DNA of 10,295 nt from NCBI GenBank assembly GCA_023132075.1, contig JAGLYT010000030.1:1-10295 (forward strand), read 5' to 3'. Of the stretch, positions 1 to 6,842 are shown piece by piece. This DNA comes from a bacterium. GTDB lineage: Bacteria > CBDUZB01 > JAGLHV01. The position numbers and the translations under genes are program-made. Position 1 is the stretch's first letter; the number at the start of each line of letters is the position of its first letter. The notes beneath the pieces were generated by a model, which was not told where the DNA came from, did no database searches, and saw only the letters and a program-made list of their open reading frames with translations.

Positions 1-503
1 AGCAAAAAAAAGGGAACCGTAAAGATAAAATTTCTCTTCCTTGAAGCAATTAATTTTATATTGTTATAGCCATTCACCTGAAGTAAAGCATAAATTTTTT
101 TCCTGGATAAATATTTTTTATAATCAAATTCACCGGGATTAAGTGCTGAGTAAGGATAACTCAAAGTTCCCGTTACTGCTACTTCATCTCCCCACTTAAA
201 ATCAAACCGGGGAAAATAACAATTTACCAATATTTTACCTGAAACATTACAATTCGCATTTATTATTTCTTTTACTTTAAAAATAAAAACGGTTTTGTTT
301 TTCTTCTTTTGGGGTTGGCTGACAATCAAACCTTTTAATTTTATTTTCCGGGGAACAAAATAAGAAATGTCTTCTTTGGGAATGTTATTTAAAAAACCTA
401 AATAGTCCGCAACAATTACTGATGAAACATAGAAAACAGTTAAAATTAAAATTATTTTCCGTGGATACAAAATAGAATTACCAATTTTTCCTTTACTTGT
501 CAC
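1..503 (-). CDS. comEC: ComEC-like DNA uptake channel, N-terminal part only
   Basis: The reading frame runs off the left edge, so only about 168 residues of a protein that usually has 600-800 are visible. Residues 16-36 form one membrane helix. Residues 50-145 look like the soluble ComEC N-terminal domain (DUF4131): a KIKLKGLIVSQP strand, FKWGDEVAVTGTL at 102-113 and the hallmark NPGEFDYKKYLSRKKIYA at 122-139. ComEC proteins form the inner-membrane channel that imports single-stranded DNA during natural transformation. The start is the GTG at 503, because an in-frame stop (TAG) lies two codons upstream; a TTG at 470 is the only other early candidate. The GTG overlaps the stop of a possible small ORF (GTGA). 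Known ComEC proteins usually have further helices before this domain, and they are not encoded here. The family call is confident from the motif; the start and competence role are less so. Confidence 0.82.
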   Translation of the reverse strand, partial: MTSKGKIGNSILYPRKIILILTVFYVSSVIVADYLGFLNNIPKEDISYFVPRKIKLKGLIVSQPQKKKNKTVFIFKVKEIINANCNVSGKILVNCYFPRFDFKWGDEVAVTGTLSYPYSALNPGEFDYKKYLSRKKIYALLQVNGYNNIKLIASRKRNFIFTVPFFL

Positions 504-574
504 CTTCTAATGCTCATTAACCATTTAAATATTTTCCTGCCGTAAATTAGCCTGTCCTTATTTTTTACGATCAT
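500..574 (-). CDS. Possible 24-residue basic small ORF coupled to comEC
   Basis: An ATG at 574 opens a 24-codon frame rich in Lys and Arg (starts MIVKNKDRLIYGR, ends SIRR). Its TGA stop overlaps the GTG start of the ComEC gene in a GTGA arrangement typical of translational coupling. It fills most of the 96-base gap between the HAMP gene and comEC. No convincing Shine-Dalgarno site precedes the ATG, and I recognise no family. It could be a coupling leader for comEC or simply chance; coding status is uncertain. Confidence 0.25.
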   Translation of the reverse strand: MIVKNKDRLIYGRKIFKWLMSIRR

Positions 575-599
575 ATTTAAAACTCATCTTACCGCACGG

Positions 600-1160
600 T
601 TATTCTAATTTAAACTGTCCTTTTCCTTCTTCCAAACTATTTATGATTTTTTCTATCTCTTTCTGAATCATCAAAATTTTTCTTTTATCTACCTTTTCTT
701 CTATTAAGAGCCCGCTTAATACATCCATTTTCCCTTTTACATCTTTTATCAACTTCTTTTCTTTTTTTACCTGTCCCCTCAAAAGAAACACTAACTGATT
801 AATTTCATTTACAAATCCGTTTAATTCATCTGTTTTTCTTATCTGAATATCACGGCTCAAGTCTCCCCGCTGAAGCAATCCAATAATCTTTTCTATACGG
901 CTGATTGGCCCGGCAATCCGGTGAGAAAACAAAAAACACAAAATAGCCTCCAATATTAGCAAAACACCTATTTTCCCTGCTACTAATTTGCCTGTTCTTA
1001 CCATCATCTCTTCAAAGAAAACTTCTCCTTTTAACAACTCAATCCATAAAGTGAAATATACGCTTAAACTCACAAATAAAGTAATTACTAACACTAAAAG
1101 AAAAAGAAATAATGCAAACTGCCATTGAAAATTGCTTCGACTTATATATTTTTTTCTCAT
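600..1160 (-). CDS. Membrane protein with HAMP domain and coiled-coil tail, no output domain
   Basis: The 186-residue protein has two membrane helices (about 13-37 and 59-79) flanking a short extracytoplasmic loop of about 20 residues. A HAMP linker follows at about 80-128, with SHRIAGPISRIEKI at 79-92 carrying the usual Pro, and a DEL motif at 111-113 leading into the second HAMP helix. A charged coiled coil (about 126-178) ends the protein. HAMP domains normally pass a signal from membrane helices to a kinase, cyclase or chemoreceptor domain; none of these is present. The loop is too small for a conventional ligand domain. An AAGGA lies 14 bases before the ATG, which is rather far. The gene sits 36 bases after the seven-helix gene and probably shares its transcript. 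Function unknown; a partner-dependent signalling or scaffolding role is inferred. Confidence 0.85.
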   Translation of the reverse strand: MRKKYISRSNFQWQFALFLFLLVLVITLFVSLSVYFTLWIELLKGEVFFEEMMVRTGKLVAGKIGVLLILEAILCFLFSHRIAGPISRIEKIIGLLQRGDLSRDIQIRKTDELNGFVNEINQLVFLLRGQVKKEKKLIKDVKGKMDVLSGLLIEEKVDKRKILMIQKEIEKIINSLEEGKGQFKLE

Positions 1161-1196
1161 TATTGAAATTATTATCCTTGATTATTGTCGGCTTTT

Positions 1197-1985
1197 TTAT
1201 ATTTCTACTTCTTTTTTTAAAGAAATACTTAAACTGATTATTTCAAAAACCCCGGCCATCAATGCTCCTGCATAATATATCCACCATTGATTAGGAATAT
1301 TCCAAAAAATAAACATAAACCCGCAAAAAAGCATAGAAAAACCAAAACTAAAAACGGCAAAAGATTGAAATAACAATTTTTTAGGCATATTATCATAAAT
1401 TGATTCTTTAGGAAAAGTAATCGAACGCCACAAACTAATGGCACCGACTGTTATCATCATCATTACCGGATTTAAAAAACGGATTACAAACAAAATAGGC
1501 ATAAGGCTTTTATTGGGATTAGATTCATGAAACCATATTCCGTCATAAACCACATACTTTCCTATTTTAAAAATTTCTTTAGAGCCGCCAACTGCAAAAA
1601 CATTAACTACTGCAAAAATACCCGCCAACCCAAAACAAATCACAAATACACTGACAATAAATCTTTTGGTTATTTTTTCATGCCCTAATGAAAAACTAAG
1701 CAACCCTATAAATACCGCAGGTGAAAAAAGCCCTATCATAAAAAGTTCACGAATATTGTTAATTATAAGCGGTACCGGATGCGGGCCAAGAAGAATTTGA
1801 AAAGGGCGGGTCATCAAAAAAATCCCAAAGAAAATAAAACCCCAGAAAGCCCCTCGATAAGTAACCTTCCCTGTAACTAACATGCGCATAGGGGCAATAT
1901 ATTTAATATACCCGGCCATAAAGAAATATACTATTCCGGCTAAAACAGGCATCACAATATTGACAACAAATAATATTTTATTCAT
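1197..1985 (-). CDS. Seven-helix integral membrane protein of unknown function
   Basis: The 262-residue protein is almost entirely membrane helices, at about 4-26, 46-66, 78-98, 108-131, 162-186, 203-228 and 232-256. Basic residues cluster in loop 1 (KYIAPMRMLVTGKVTYR), loop 3 (GHEKITKR) and loop 5, and at the C-terminal KK. The positive-inside rule therefore puts the N-terminus outside and the C-terminus inside. The largest outside loop, at 132-161, contains KIGKYVVYDGIWFHES. I cannot name a family; the topology resembles seven-helix sensor modules found at the N-terminus of some histidine kinases, but no kinase is attached. Its ATG overlaps the last eight bases of the CheR gene (ATGAATAA) with no strong ribosome site of its own, which suggests translational coupling to CheR. 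It may be the membrane partner of CheR or the HAMP protein, by context only. Confidence 0.8.
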   Translation of the reverse strand: MNKILFVVNIVMPVLAGIVYFFMAGYIKYIAPMRMLVTGKVTYRGAFWGFIFFGIFLMTRPFQILLGPHPVPLIINNIRELFMIGLFSPAVFIGLLSFSLGHEKITKRFIVSVFVICFGLAGIFAVVNVFAVGGSKEIFKIGKYVVYDGIWFHESNPNKSLMPILFVIRFLNPVMMMITVGAISLWRSITFPKESIYDNMPKKLLFQSFAVFSFGFSMLFCGFMFIFWNIPNQWWIYYAGALMAGVFEIISLSISLKKEVEI

Positions 1986-3441
1986 TTTTTTTATTTATAG
2001 ATTTCCTTATTTTTTCAATGCTTTGCCGGCAAGTCTGAATCAAAAACTCACCGGTAATTCCTTCTGAAAACTCCAATGCTTTTTCCGAAAAAGAAGTTTT
2101 TTGAAAAATTTTTATTGCATTAGTATATTCTTTCAGGGATTTTTCACTTTCCCCCTGTAATTGATAAATACGTGCTATATTAAAGTACGCCAAACCAAAA
2201 GCTCTGTCAATATAAATAACTTTCCTGAATTCGTCAATTGCTTCCTGGCGTTGTCCCATTTTGTCATAGACAACTCCCAGAAGAAAATGTGCAGCAAGAA
2301 ACAAAGGAACCAGTTGTATAGCCCATTGACACGCCTCTACCGCTTCAATGAATCGGTGAGAATTAGCATGAATTTTTCCTGCTAAAAAATGCGCTTCAGC
2401 CATTTGAGGCTCTATTTTAAGTACTTCTCCAACCTCTATTAACGCTTGAGAAAAATCACCCTGTTCAAAAAACCCCATCGCTTTGCCGTACAAATCCCTG
2501 GCTAAAATAGCCTCGTTAAGAACTTTTCGCTCTATCTTCTTTTTAACAATAACAGTTTCTTTTTTATTTACGGTTTTTTCTGCCGGGGATAAATCCCTCA
2601 CTCCCTTTTTATATATAAAAATATCCTTCCATTTAAAAGGCAAAAACTCAGGAGATATCTGCTGCATGGTTTCCGCATATCCAATGAAAAAATAGCCATT
2701 ATCTTTAAGACTGTTATAAAAATTATGTACTACTCTTATAATTGATTCTACTTTAAAATAAATAGTAACATTACGACAAAAAATTATATCCCATGCTCCC
2801 ATTTGAGTCAGGGGATAGGGTTCTTTAATTAAGTTAAAATATTCGAACTTTACCATTTCCTTTACTTCATCTTTTAGTTTGAATCGTATTTTGTCTACAA
2901 GAACAAAATACTTGTCTTTTATTTTTTCATCAACTAACTTCAAAGAATGAGGAGAATAAATTCCTTTTTTGGCTTTATCTAATGCATTCATACTTACATC
3001 TGTAGCTAAAACTTCAATATTCAGATTTTTATAAGACCCAAATACCTCCAAAATAGTTATAGCCATAGAATAAGGTTCTTCCCCTGTAGAGCATCCTGCA
3101 CTCCAGATTTTAATACCTTCTCCGTAAAGTATTTTTTCGCTTATTGAGGGAGTAAGAACATATTCTTTTAAAAATTTAAAATGGGAAGGATTCCTAAAAA
3201 AATAAGTTTCATTTATCGTTATTAAACTTAATAGTTCCTTAAATTCTTTTTCACCTAAAGCATCATATTTAAGAAAGGAATAATATTCGGAATAATTTCT
3301 AAACCCTTTAGCGGTTATCCTGGAAAAAAGGCTTATTCTCAAAGAATCTTCCCTGTTTGTATCTAAAAAAATCCCACTATTTTCCAAAATAAAATTCTGA
3401 AATAATTTAAATTCTCTTCCCGACAAATCCGGAGTTATCAT
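1978..3441 (-). CDS. cheR: CheR-type protein-glutamate methyltransferase fused to TPR repeats
   Basis: The first 280 residues are a complete CheR. An alpha-helical N-terminal domain (1-70) leads to TINETYFFRNPSHF at 75-88. The S-adenosylmethionine loop IWSAGCSTGEEPYS is at 112-125, the acidic ribose-binding stretch VLATDVSMNALDKA at 144-157, the IIFCRNVTIYF strand at 219-229, and YFFIGYAET at 250-258. CheR methylates glutamate side chains on chemoreceptors to tune adaptation. After a Lys-rich linker (285-310), about four TPR units (315-475) follow, as in other CheR-TPR fusions such as WspC and FrzF, where the repeats bind partner proteins. No chemoreceptor, CheA, CheW or CheB is visible nearby. 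The gene follows the MgtC-family gene by 56 bases and overlaps the seven-helix gene by 8. Its ribosome site is weak. All SAM-binding motifs look intact, so it is probably active; the substrate is unknown. Confidence 0.93.
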   Translation of the reverse strand: MITPDLSGREFKLFQNFILENSGIFLDTNREDSLRISLFSRITAKGFRNYSEYYSFLKYDALGEKEFKELLSLITINETYFFRNPSHFKFLKEYVLTPSISEKILYGEGIKIWSAGCSTGEEPYSMAITILEVFGSYKNLNIEVLATDVSMNALDKAKKGIYSPHSLKLVDEKIKDKYFVLVDKIRFKLKDEVKEMVKFEYFNLIKEPYPLTQMGAWDIIFCRNVTIYFKVESIIRVVHNFYNSLKDNGYFFIGYAETMQQISPEFLPFKWKDIFIYKKGVRDLSPAEKTVNKKETVIVKKKIERKVLNEAILARDLYGKAMGFFEQGDFSQALIEVGEVLKIEPQMAEAHFLAGKIHANSHRFIEAVEACQWAIQLVPLFLAAHFLLGVVYDKMGQRQEAIDEFRKVIYIDRAFGLAYFNIARIYQLQGESEKSLKEYTNAIKIFQKTSFSEKALEFSEGITGEFLIQTCRQSIEKIRKSINKKNE

Positions 3442-3497
3442 AATTATTTATTTTTTCTTACCAACCGAAAATTATCCTTTTTAATTGTATTATGATT

Positions 3498-4175
3498 CTA
3501 TTCCCATCTTATTTTTTCTAAACCTTCTATCTCCAGTATTTCATCGACTAAATCTTTATTAAATTTCACTTTTCTGAATTTAACATTTATTTTTATGTTG
3601 ACCCTTTTAGCTTTTTTATCTTTTTCAATAACACAATTTTGTATTTTTCCTCCAGCCTCTTCTAAGATTTGCTTGATTTTTTCCAGTTGTTTCCCGTTGC
3701 TTTCCCCGCTGATATTAATTATTTTATACCAATCTCTTTGAAAAAAATGTTCCAATCTCCATAACAAAAGTAAGGTAAAAAGCACTAATATTTCCGTAAC
3801 AAAAGCCGCAAAGTAACAACCACAACCTATGGCCATTCCAATCCCGGCTACCACCCACAAACTGGCTGCGGTAGTCAACCCCCTTACAGAAAATTTTGCC
3901 TGCATAATTGTTCCCGCTCCAATAAACCCTATTCCGGTAATAATCTGGGCAGCAATACGGGTGGGATCAACTGCGGCAATGTTTTGATAAAGAAAAAACA
4001 TATACTGGGAAATTAACATAAATAAATTTGCTCCCATACATACCAATACATGTGTTCTCAATCCTGCTTCCCGTCCATGGGTTTCTCTTTCCCAACCAAT
4101 AAGGATTCCCAACAAAAAAGAAAGAATAATTCTTAGCAGTATTTCATTCGTAGAAAACATTTTATCCCCCAACAT
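3498..4175 (-). CDS. MgtC/SapB-family membrane protein
   Basis: The 225-residue protein has the MgtC N-terminal membrane domain. Landmarks are LLGILIGWERE at 21-31, AGLRTHVLVCMGA at 37-49, DPTRIAAQIITGIGFIGAG at 70-88 and VRGLTTAASLWVVAGIGMAIG at 97-117, followed by a last helix near 121-140. A soluble tail (150-225) with alternating strands and helices matches the ACT-like C-terminal domain known in some MgtC proteins. MgtC proteins are tied to low-magnesium survival and modulation of ATP synthase in pathogens, but most environmental members are uncharacterised, so no specific role is claimed. The start is ambiguous: the ATG at 4175 has GAGG about 13 bases upstream, while an in-frame ATG at 4160 follows GGGGGA at four bases. 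Both give a normal protein. A promoter lies just upstream, making this the likely first gene of the run through comEC. Confidence 0.92.
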   Translation of the reverse strand: MLGDKMFSTNEILLRIILSFLLGILIGWERETHGREAGLRTHVLVCMGANLFMLISQYMFFLYQNIAAVDPTRIAAQIITGIGFIGAGTIMQAKFSVRGLTTAASLWVVAGIGMAIGCGCYFAAFVTEILVLFTLLLLWRLEHFFQRDWYKIINISGESNGKQLEKIKQILEEAGGKIQNCVIEKDKKAKRVNIKINVKFRKVKFNKDLVDEILEIEGLEKIRWE

Positions 4176-4200
4176 TAATAATCTCTTACCTCACAAAAGT

Positions 4201-4229
4201 ATCCTATCAAAATTAGAAAAAAAAGTCAA
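4201..4229 (-). promoter_or_regulatory. Sigma70-type promoter for the MgtC-family gene and the run behind it
   Basis: Read on the minus strand, a -35 box TTGACT (4229-4224) and a -10 box TAGGAT (4206-4201) are separated by exactly 17 bases, the spacer being T-rich. Transcription would start near 4194, leaving about 20-34 untranslated bases depending on which ATG is used. It is the best minus-strand promoter I found between ilvE and the left edge, so it may drive all genes from the MgtC-family gene to comEC. Confidence 0.65.
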
Positions 4230-4263
4230 AATAATTTCTTTTATTAAAAATAGATTGAATTAC

Positions 4264-4289
4264 ATAGAACCATTACGAAATAGAACCAT
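4264..4289. repeat. 10-base direct repeat between the divergent promoters (possible operator)
   Basis: ATAGAACCAT occurs twice in the same orientation, at 4264-4273 and 4280-4289, with a 16-base period. The pair lies 34 bases beyond the -35 box of the minus-strand promoter and 20 bases before the -35 box of the ilvE promoter. That position would suit a regulator acting on one or both promoters, but no binding protein is identified. Confidence 0.45.
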
Positions 4290-4309
4290 CGGATTAAGAA
4301 CAAAAAACA

Positions 4310-4338
4310 TTGACAAACGGTATTGTTTTATATATAAT
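4310..4338 (+). promoter_or_regulatory. Consensus sigma70-type promoter for ilvE
   Basis: A perfect TTGACA (4310-4315) and a perfect TATAAT (4333-4338) are separated by 17 bases. Transcription would begin around 4345, giving a leader of about 43 bases. That is too short for a T-box or a leader-peptide attenuator, the usual controls on branched-chain amino acid genes, so regulation would have to act at initiation. Confidence 0.85.
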
Positions 4339-4372
4339 TTTTTTACTTTTAATAAATTACATTTCTTTACTA

Positions 4373-4380
4373 AGGGAGGA
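4373..4380 (+). promoter_or_regulatory. Strong ribosome binding site that sets the ilvE start
   Basis: AGGGAGGA sits seven bases before the ATG at 4388 and is the strongest Shine-Dalgarno match in the window. It fixes the ilvE start at 4388 rather than at the in-frame TTG at 4310, which is the -35 box of the promoter and would not be transcribed. Confidence 0.88.
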
Positions 4381-4387
4381 AGAACTT

Positions 4388-5305
4388 ATGACTTTTGGAA
4401 AAGGGGAAATCTGGTATGACGGTAAATTTGTTAAATGGTCAGAAGCAACGACACATATTCTCTCTCATGTTGTACATTACGGTTCTTCTATTTTTGAAAG
4501 TATGCGTTGTTATAAAAACGACAAAGGTCCTGTTATTTTTCGCTTAAAAGCCCACATAAATCGTCTTTATGAATCAGCAAAAATATATCGAATAGAAATT
4601 CCTTTCTCCAAAGAAACATTCACCAAGGCTGTCATTGAAACCGTACAGAAAAACAATCTTAGAGAATGTTATATTCGCCCTTTTGTTTTTCGGGGATACG
4701 GAAATATGGGATTGAATCCTTTGAAAAATCCTGTCTGTTGTGCCATTGCGGCATGGGAATGGGGAGAATATTTAGGTGAAGGGGTAAGAGAAAAAGGGGT
4801 CTCCGTGCGTGTCTCTTCATGGAGAAGGCCGGCTCCCGATACTTTTCCTGCTTTAGCTAAGGCAGGCGGAAACTACCTTAACTCACAATTAATTAAAATG
4901 GAGGCTGTTCAGGACGGATTTGACGAGGGAATTGCTTTAGATGCTCATGGCTATGTTTCCGAAGGATCGGGAGAAAACATTTTTATGGTTAAAAACGGTG
5001 TTATTTATACCCCTCCTACCAGTGCTTCTATTTTAGCAGGGATTACCCGTCATAGTATTTTCGTTATTGCCCGAAATTTAAATATCAGGGTAGAACAACA
5101 TCTTATTCCCAGGGAAGCATTATACCTTGCCGACGAAGTATTTTTTACCGGAACCGCCGTAGAAATAACACCCGTTGTTAAAATAGATAATATCCCTATC
5201 GATAAAGGGAAAAGAGGAACTACCACCAAAAAACTCCAGGATGAGTTTTTTGGTATTATTCAAGGTAAAATTCCTGATTCCCAACAATGGTTAACTTATC
5301 TATAG
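4388..5305 (+). CDS. ilvE: Branched-chain amino acid aminotransferase (PLP fold type IV)
   Basis: The enzyme transfers amino groups between glutamate and the 2-oxo acids of leucine, isoleucine and valine in the cytoplasm. From the ATG at 4388 it is 305 residues, close to the 309 of E. coli IlvE. Family marks are the opening [23 protein letters not shown] at 30-40, RL at 59-60 for phosphate binding, and [10 protein letters not shown] at 157-166, in which Lys158 should form the PLP Schiff base. SEGSGENIF is at 191-199, followed by [17 protein letters not shown] at 247-263. The similarity to E. coli IlvE continues to FFGIIQGK. It is the only plus-strand gene, has its own consensus promoter and strong ribosome site, and no other branched-chain pathway gene is adjacent, so it seems to be expressed alone. 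D-amino acid transaminase and aminodeoxychorismate lyase are related folds but fit the motifs less well. Confidence 0.95.
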   Translation: MTFGKGEIWYDGKFVKWSEATTHILSHVVHYGSSIFESMRCYKNDKGPVIFRLKAHINRLYESAKIYRIEIPFSKETFTKAVIETVQKNNLRECYIRPFVFRGYGNMGLNPLKNPVCCAIAAWEWGEYLGEGVREKGVSVRVSSWRRPAPDTFPALAKAGGNYLNSQLIKMEAVQDGFDEGIALDAHGYVSEGSGENIFMVKNGVIYTPPTSASILAGITRHSIFVIARNLNIRVEQHLIPREALYLADEVFFTGTAVEITPVVKIDNIPIDKGKRGTTTKKLQDEFFGIIQGKIPDSQQWLTYL

Positions 5306-5347
5306 AAACGCAAAATAAATTCGTTGAGATTAAAAAAATCGTCTTTT

Positions 5348-6826
5348 TTATTGTTCTGTTTCTTTTATTTTTTCTTGTTGTGCTTTTTTATATAATCTTA
5401 CATAACTTTTTGCCGCTTTTTCCCAGGAGAAATCAGATTCCATTCCATTTTTTATCAGTCTATTCCATTTTTTCTTAATCTTATATATTTTTACTGCTTT
5501 TTTAATTGATTCAAAAAGGCTTTTTGCATTATACTCATTAAAAAGAAATCCTCTTCCCTTTCCTGTTCTAACATTAAAAGAATCTACCGTATCAGACAAT
5601 CCCCCTGTTTTATGAACAACAGGGATTGTCCCATAAACAAAACTAATCAATTGTCCCAGTCCGCACGGTTCAAAATGAGAAGGAATAAGAAACATATCAC
5701 TGCCAGCGTAAATCTTATGTGCTAACGCATTATCAAATTTCAAATTTACACTTATCTGTCGCGGATATTTTTTCCCTATTCTCTCAAACAATTCCATATA
5801 TACAGGATCACCTGTTCCCAAAATAATTAATTGCAACTTCATTCTCATCATTCTTCCGATTGCTTCATGAAGAATATCCAGTCCTTTTTGAGCATCCAAC
5901 CGGGCAACTAACCCAATTAAAGGAATATCGGGAGCTATCGGCAATCCACTTATCTTTTGTAAGTCTTTCTTACAGGTTGTTTTTCCTTCTAAATCATCCA
6001 AACTATATTGAACAATAATGTTTTGATCTTGTTTAGGATTCCAGATACTATAATCCAAACCGTTTATTATTCCATAAAGATCTTTCTTCCTTTGCACCAG
6101 TACTCCCTCCATTCCCCGTCCAAATTCTTCACTGGTTTGAATCTGACGGCTATAAGTTTTACTAACGGTATTTAATCCTTCAGCATAAACCAATCCTGCC
6201 TTCATAAAATTAATTTGTCCATAATATTCCAATCGTTGTGGAATAAAATCCTCCCAATCAAAACCGGCTAAGTAAAAAATGTCTCTGGGAAAAACACCCT
6301 GATACGCAATATTATGAATAGTATAAAGAACAGCAGTGCGAAGGAAAAAGGGATCTAATTTATAAAGAGTTTTAAGGTAAGCAGGGATAAGGCCGGTTTG
6401 CCAATCATTACAATGAATTACATCAGGCTTAAAATTTATTGCTTTGGCTACTTCTAAAACAGCACGGGAAAAAAAAATAAACCTTTCCCCGTTATCAGAA
6501 TAATCTCCTAAAGAAGTCCGGTATAACTCATCACGATTGTAATATTTCTCATTATCTACGAAATAAACAGGAATAGAGGACTTTGAATTAATTTTCCCCT
6601 CCATTACTGTTGCTAATTCAACCTTGTTCCCAAAAGAAACGGGAATGTTTCGAGCAATAACTTTTAAATTAAACTTCTTAGCATCTATTTTCTTGTACCG
6701 GGGCATAATTACACGCACATCATGTTTGAGTTCTTTTAACGCTTTAGGTAAGGCCCCAGTTACATCGGCTAACCCTCCTGTCTTAGCAAAAGGCACACAT
6801 TCTGAAGCAGCAATTAAAATATTCAT
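5348..6826 (-). CDS. glgA: Glycogen synthase (GT5, ADP-glucose type)
   Basis: GlgA extends alpha-1,4-glucan chains from a nucleotide glucose. The 492-residue protein has the full two-lobe GT-B layout. The first lobe starts MNILIAASECVPFAKTGGLADV with the Lys15-Thr-Gly-Gly glucose-nucleotide loop, and shows HCNDWQTGL at 138-146 and TIHNIAYQG at 169-177 with the active-site His171. The second lobe has RLDAQKGLD at 309-317 (Arg309 and Lys314 match the phosphate-binding pair of E. coli GlgA), the catalytic region HFEPCGLGQ at 384-392 with Glu386, and a KTGGL repeat at 406-410. Its length is typical for the family. It starts 16 bases after galT and is surely in the same transcript. Neither glgC (ADP-glucose supply) nor branching enzyme is in the window. 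It ends 42 bases from the oppositely directed ilvE, with no convincing terminator between them. Confidence 0.96.
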   Translation of the reverse strand: MNILIAASECVPFAKTGGLADVTGALPKALKELKHDVRVIMPRYKKIDAKKFNLKVIARNIPVSFGNKVELATVMEGKINSKSSIPVYFVDNEKYYNRDELYRTSLGDYSDNGERFIFFSRAVLEVAKAINFKPDVIHCNDWQTGLIPAYLKTLYKLDPFFLRTAVLYTIHNIAYQGVFPRDIFYLAGFDWEDFIPQRLEYYGQINFMKAGLVYAEGLNTVSKTYSRQIQTSEEFGRGMEGVLVQRKKDLYGIINGLDYSIWNPKQDQNIIVQYSLDDLEGKTTCKKDLQKISGLPIAPDIPLIGLVARLDAQKGLDILHEAIGRMMRMKLQLIILGTGDPVYMELFERIGKKYPRQISVNLKFDNALAHKIYAGSDMFLIPSHFEPCGLGQLISFVYGTIPVVHKTGGLSDTVDSFNVRTGKGRGFLFNEYNAKSLFESIKKAVKIYKIKKKWNRLIKNGMESDFSWEKAAKSYVRLYKKAQQEKIKETEQ

Positions 6827-6842
6827 CTTTTCTCTATCCCTA

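Noticed and set aside
4310-4387. N-terminal extension of ilvE from a TTG start
   Set aside because: The TTG is the -35 box of a consensus promoter, the stretch would not be transcribed, and a strong ribosome site sits before the ATG at 4388.
4345-4387. T-box or leader-peptide attenuator before ilvE
   Set aside because: The leader is only about 43 bases, with no room for a T-box and no short peptide rich in Leu, Ile or Val codons after the transcript start.
5306-5347. Bidirectional terminator between ilvE and glgA
   Set aside because: A-tracts and T-tracts are present but the only stem is GATT/AATC with an A loop, too weak to call; the two transcripts may run into each other.
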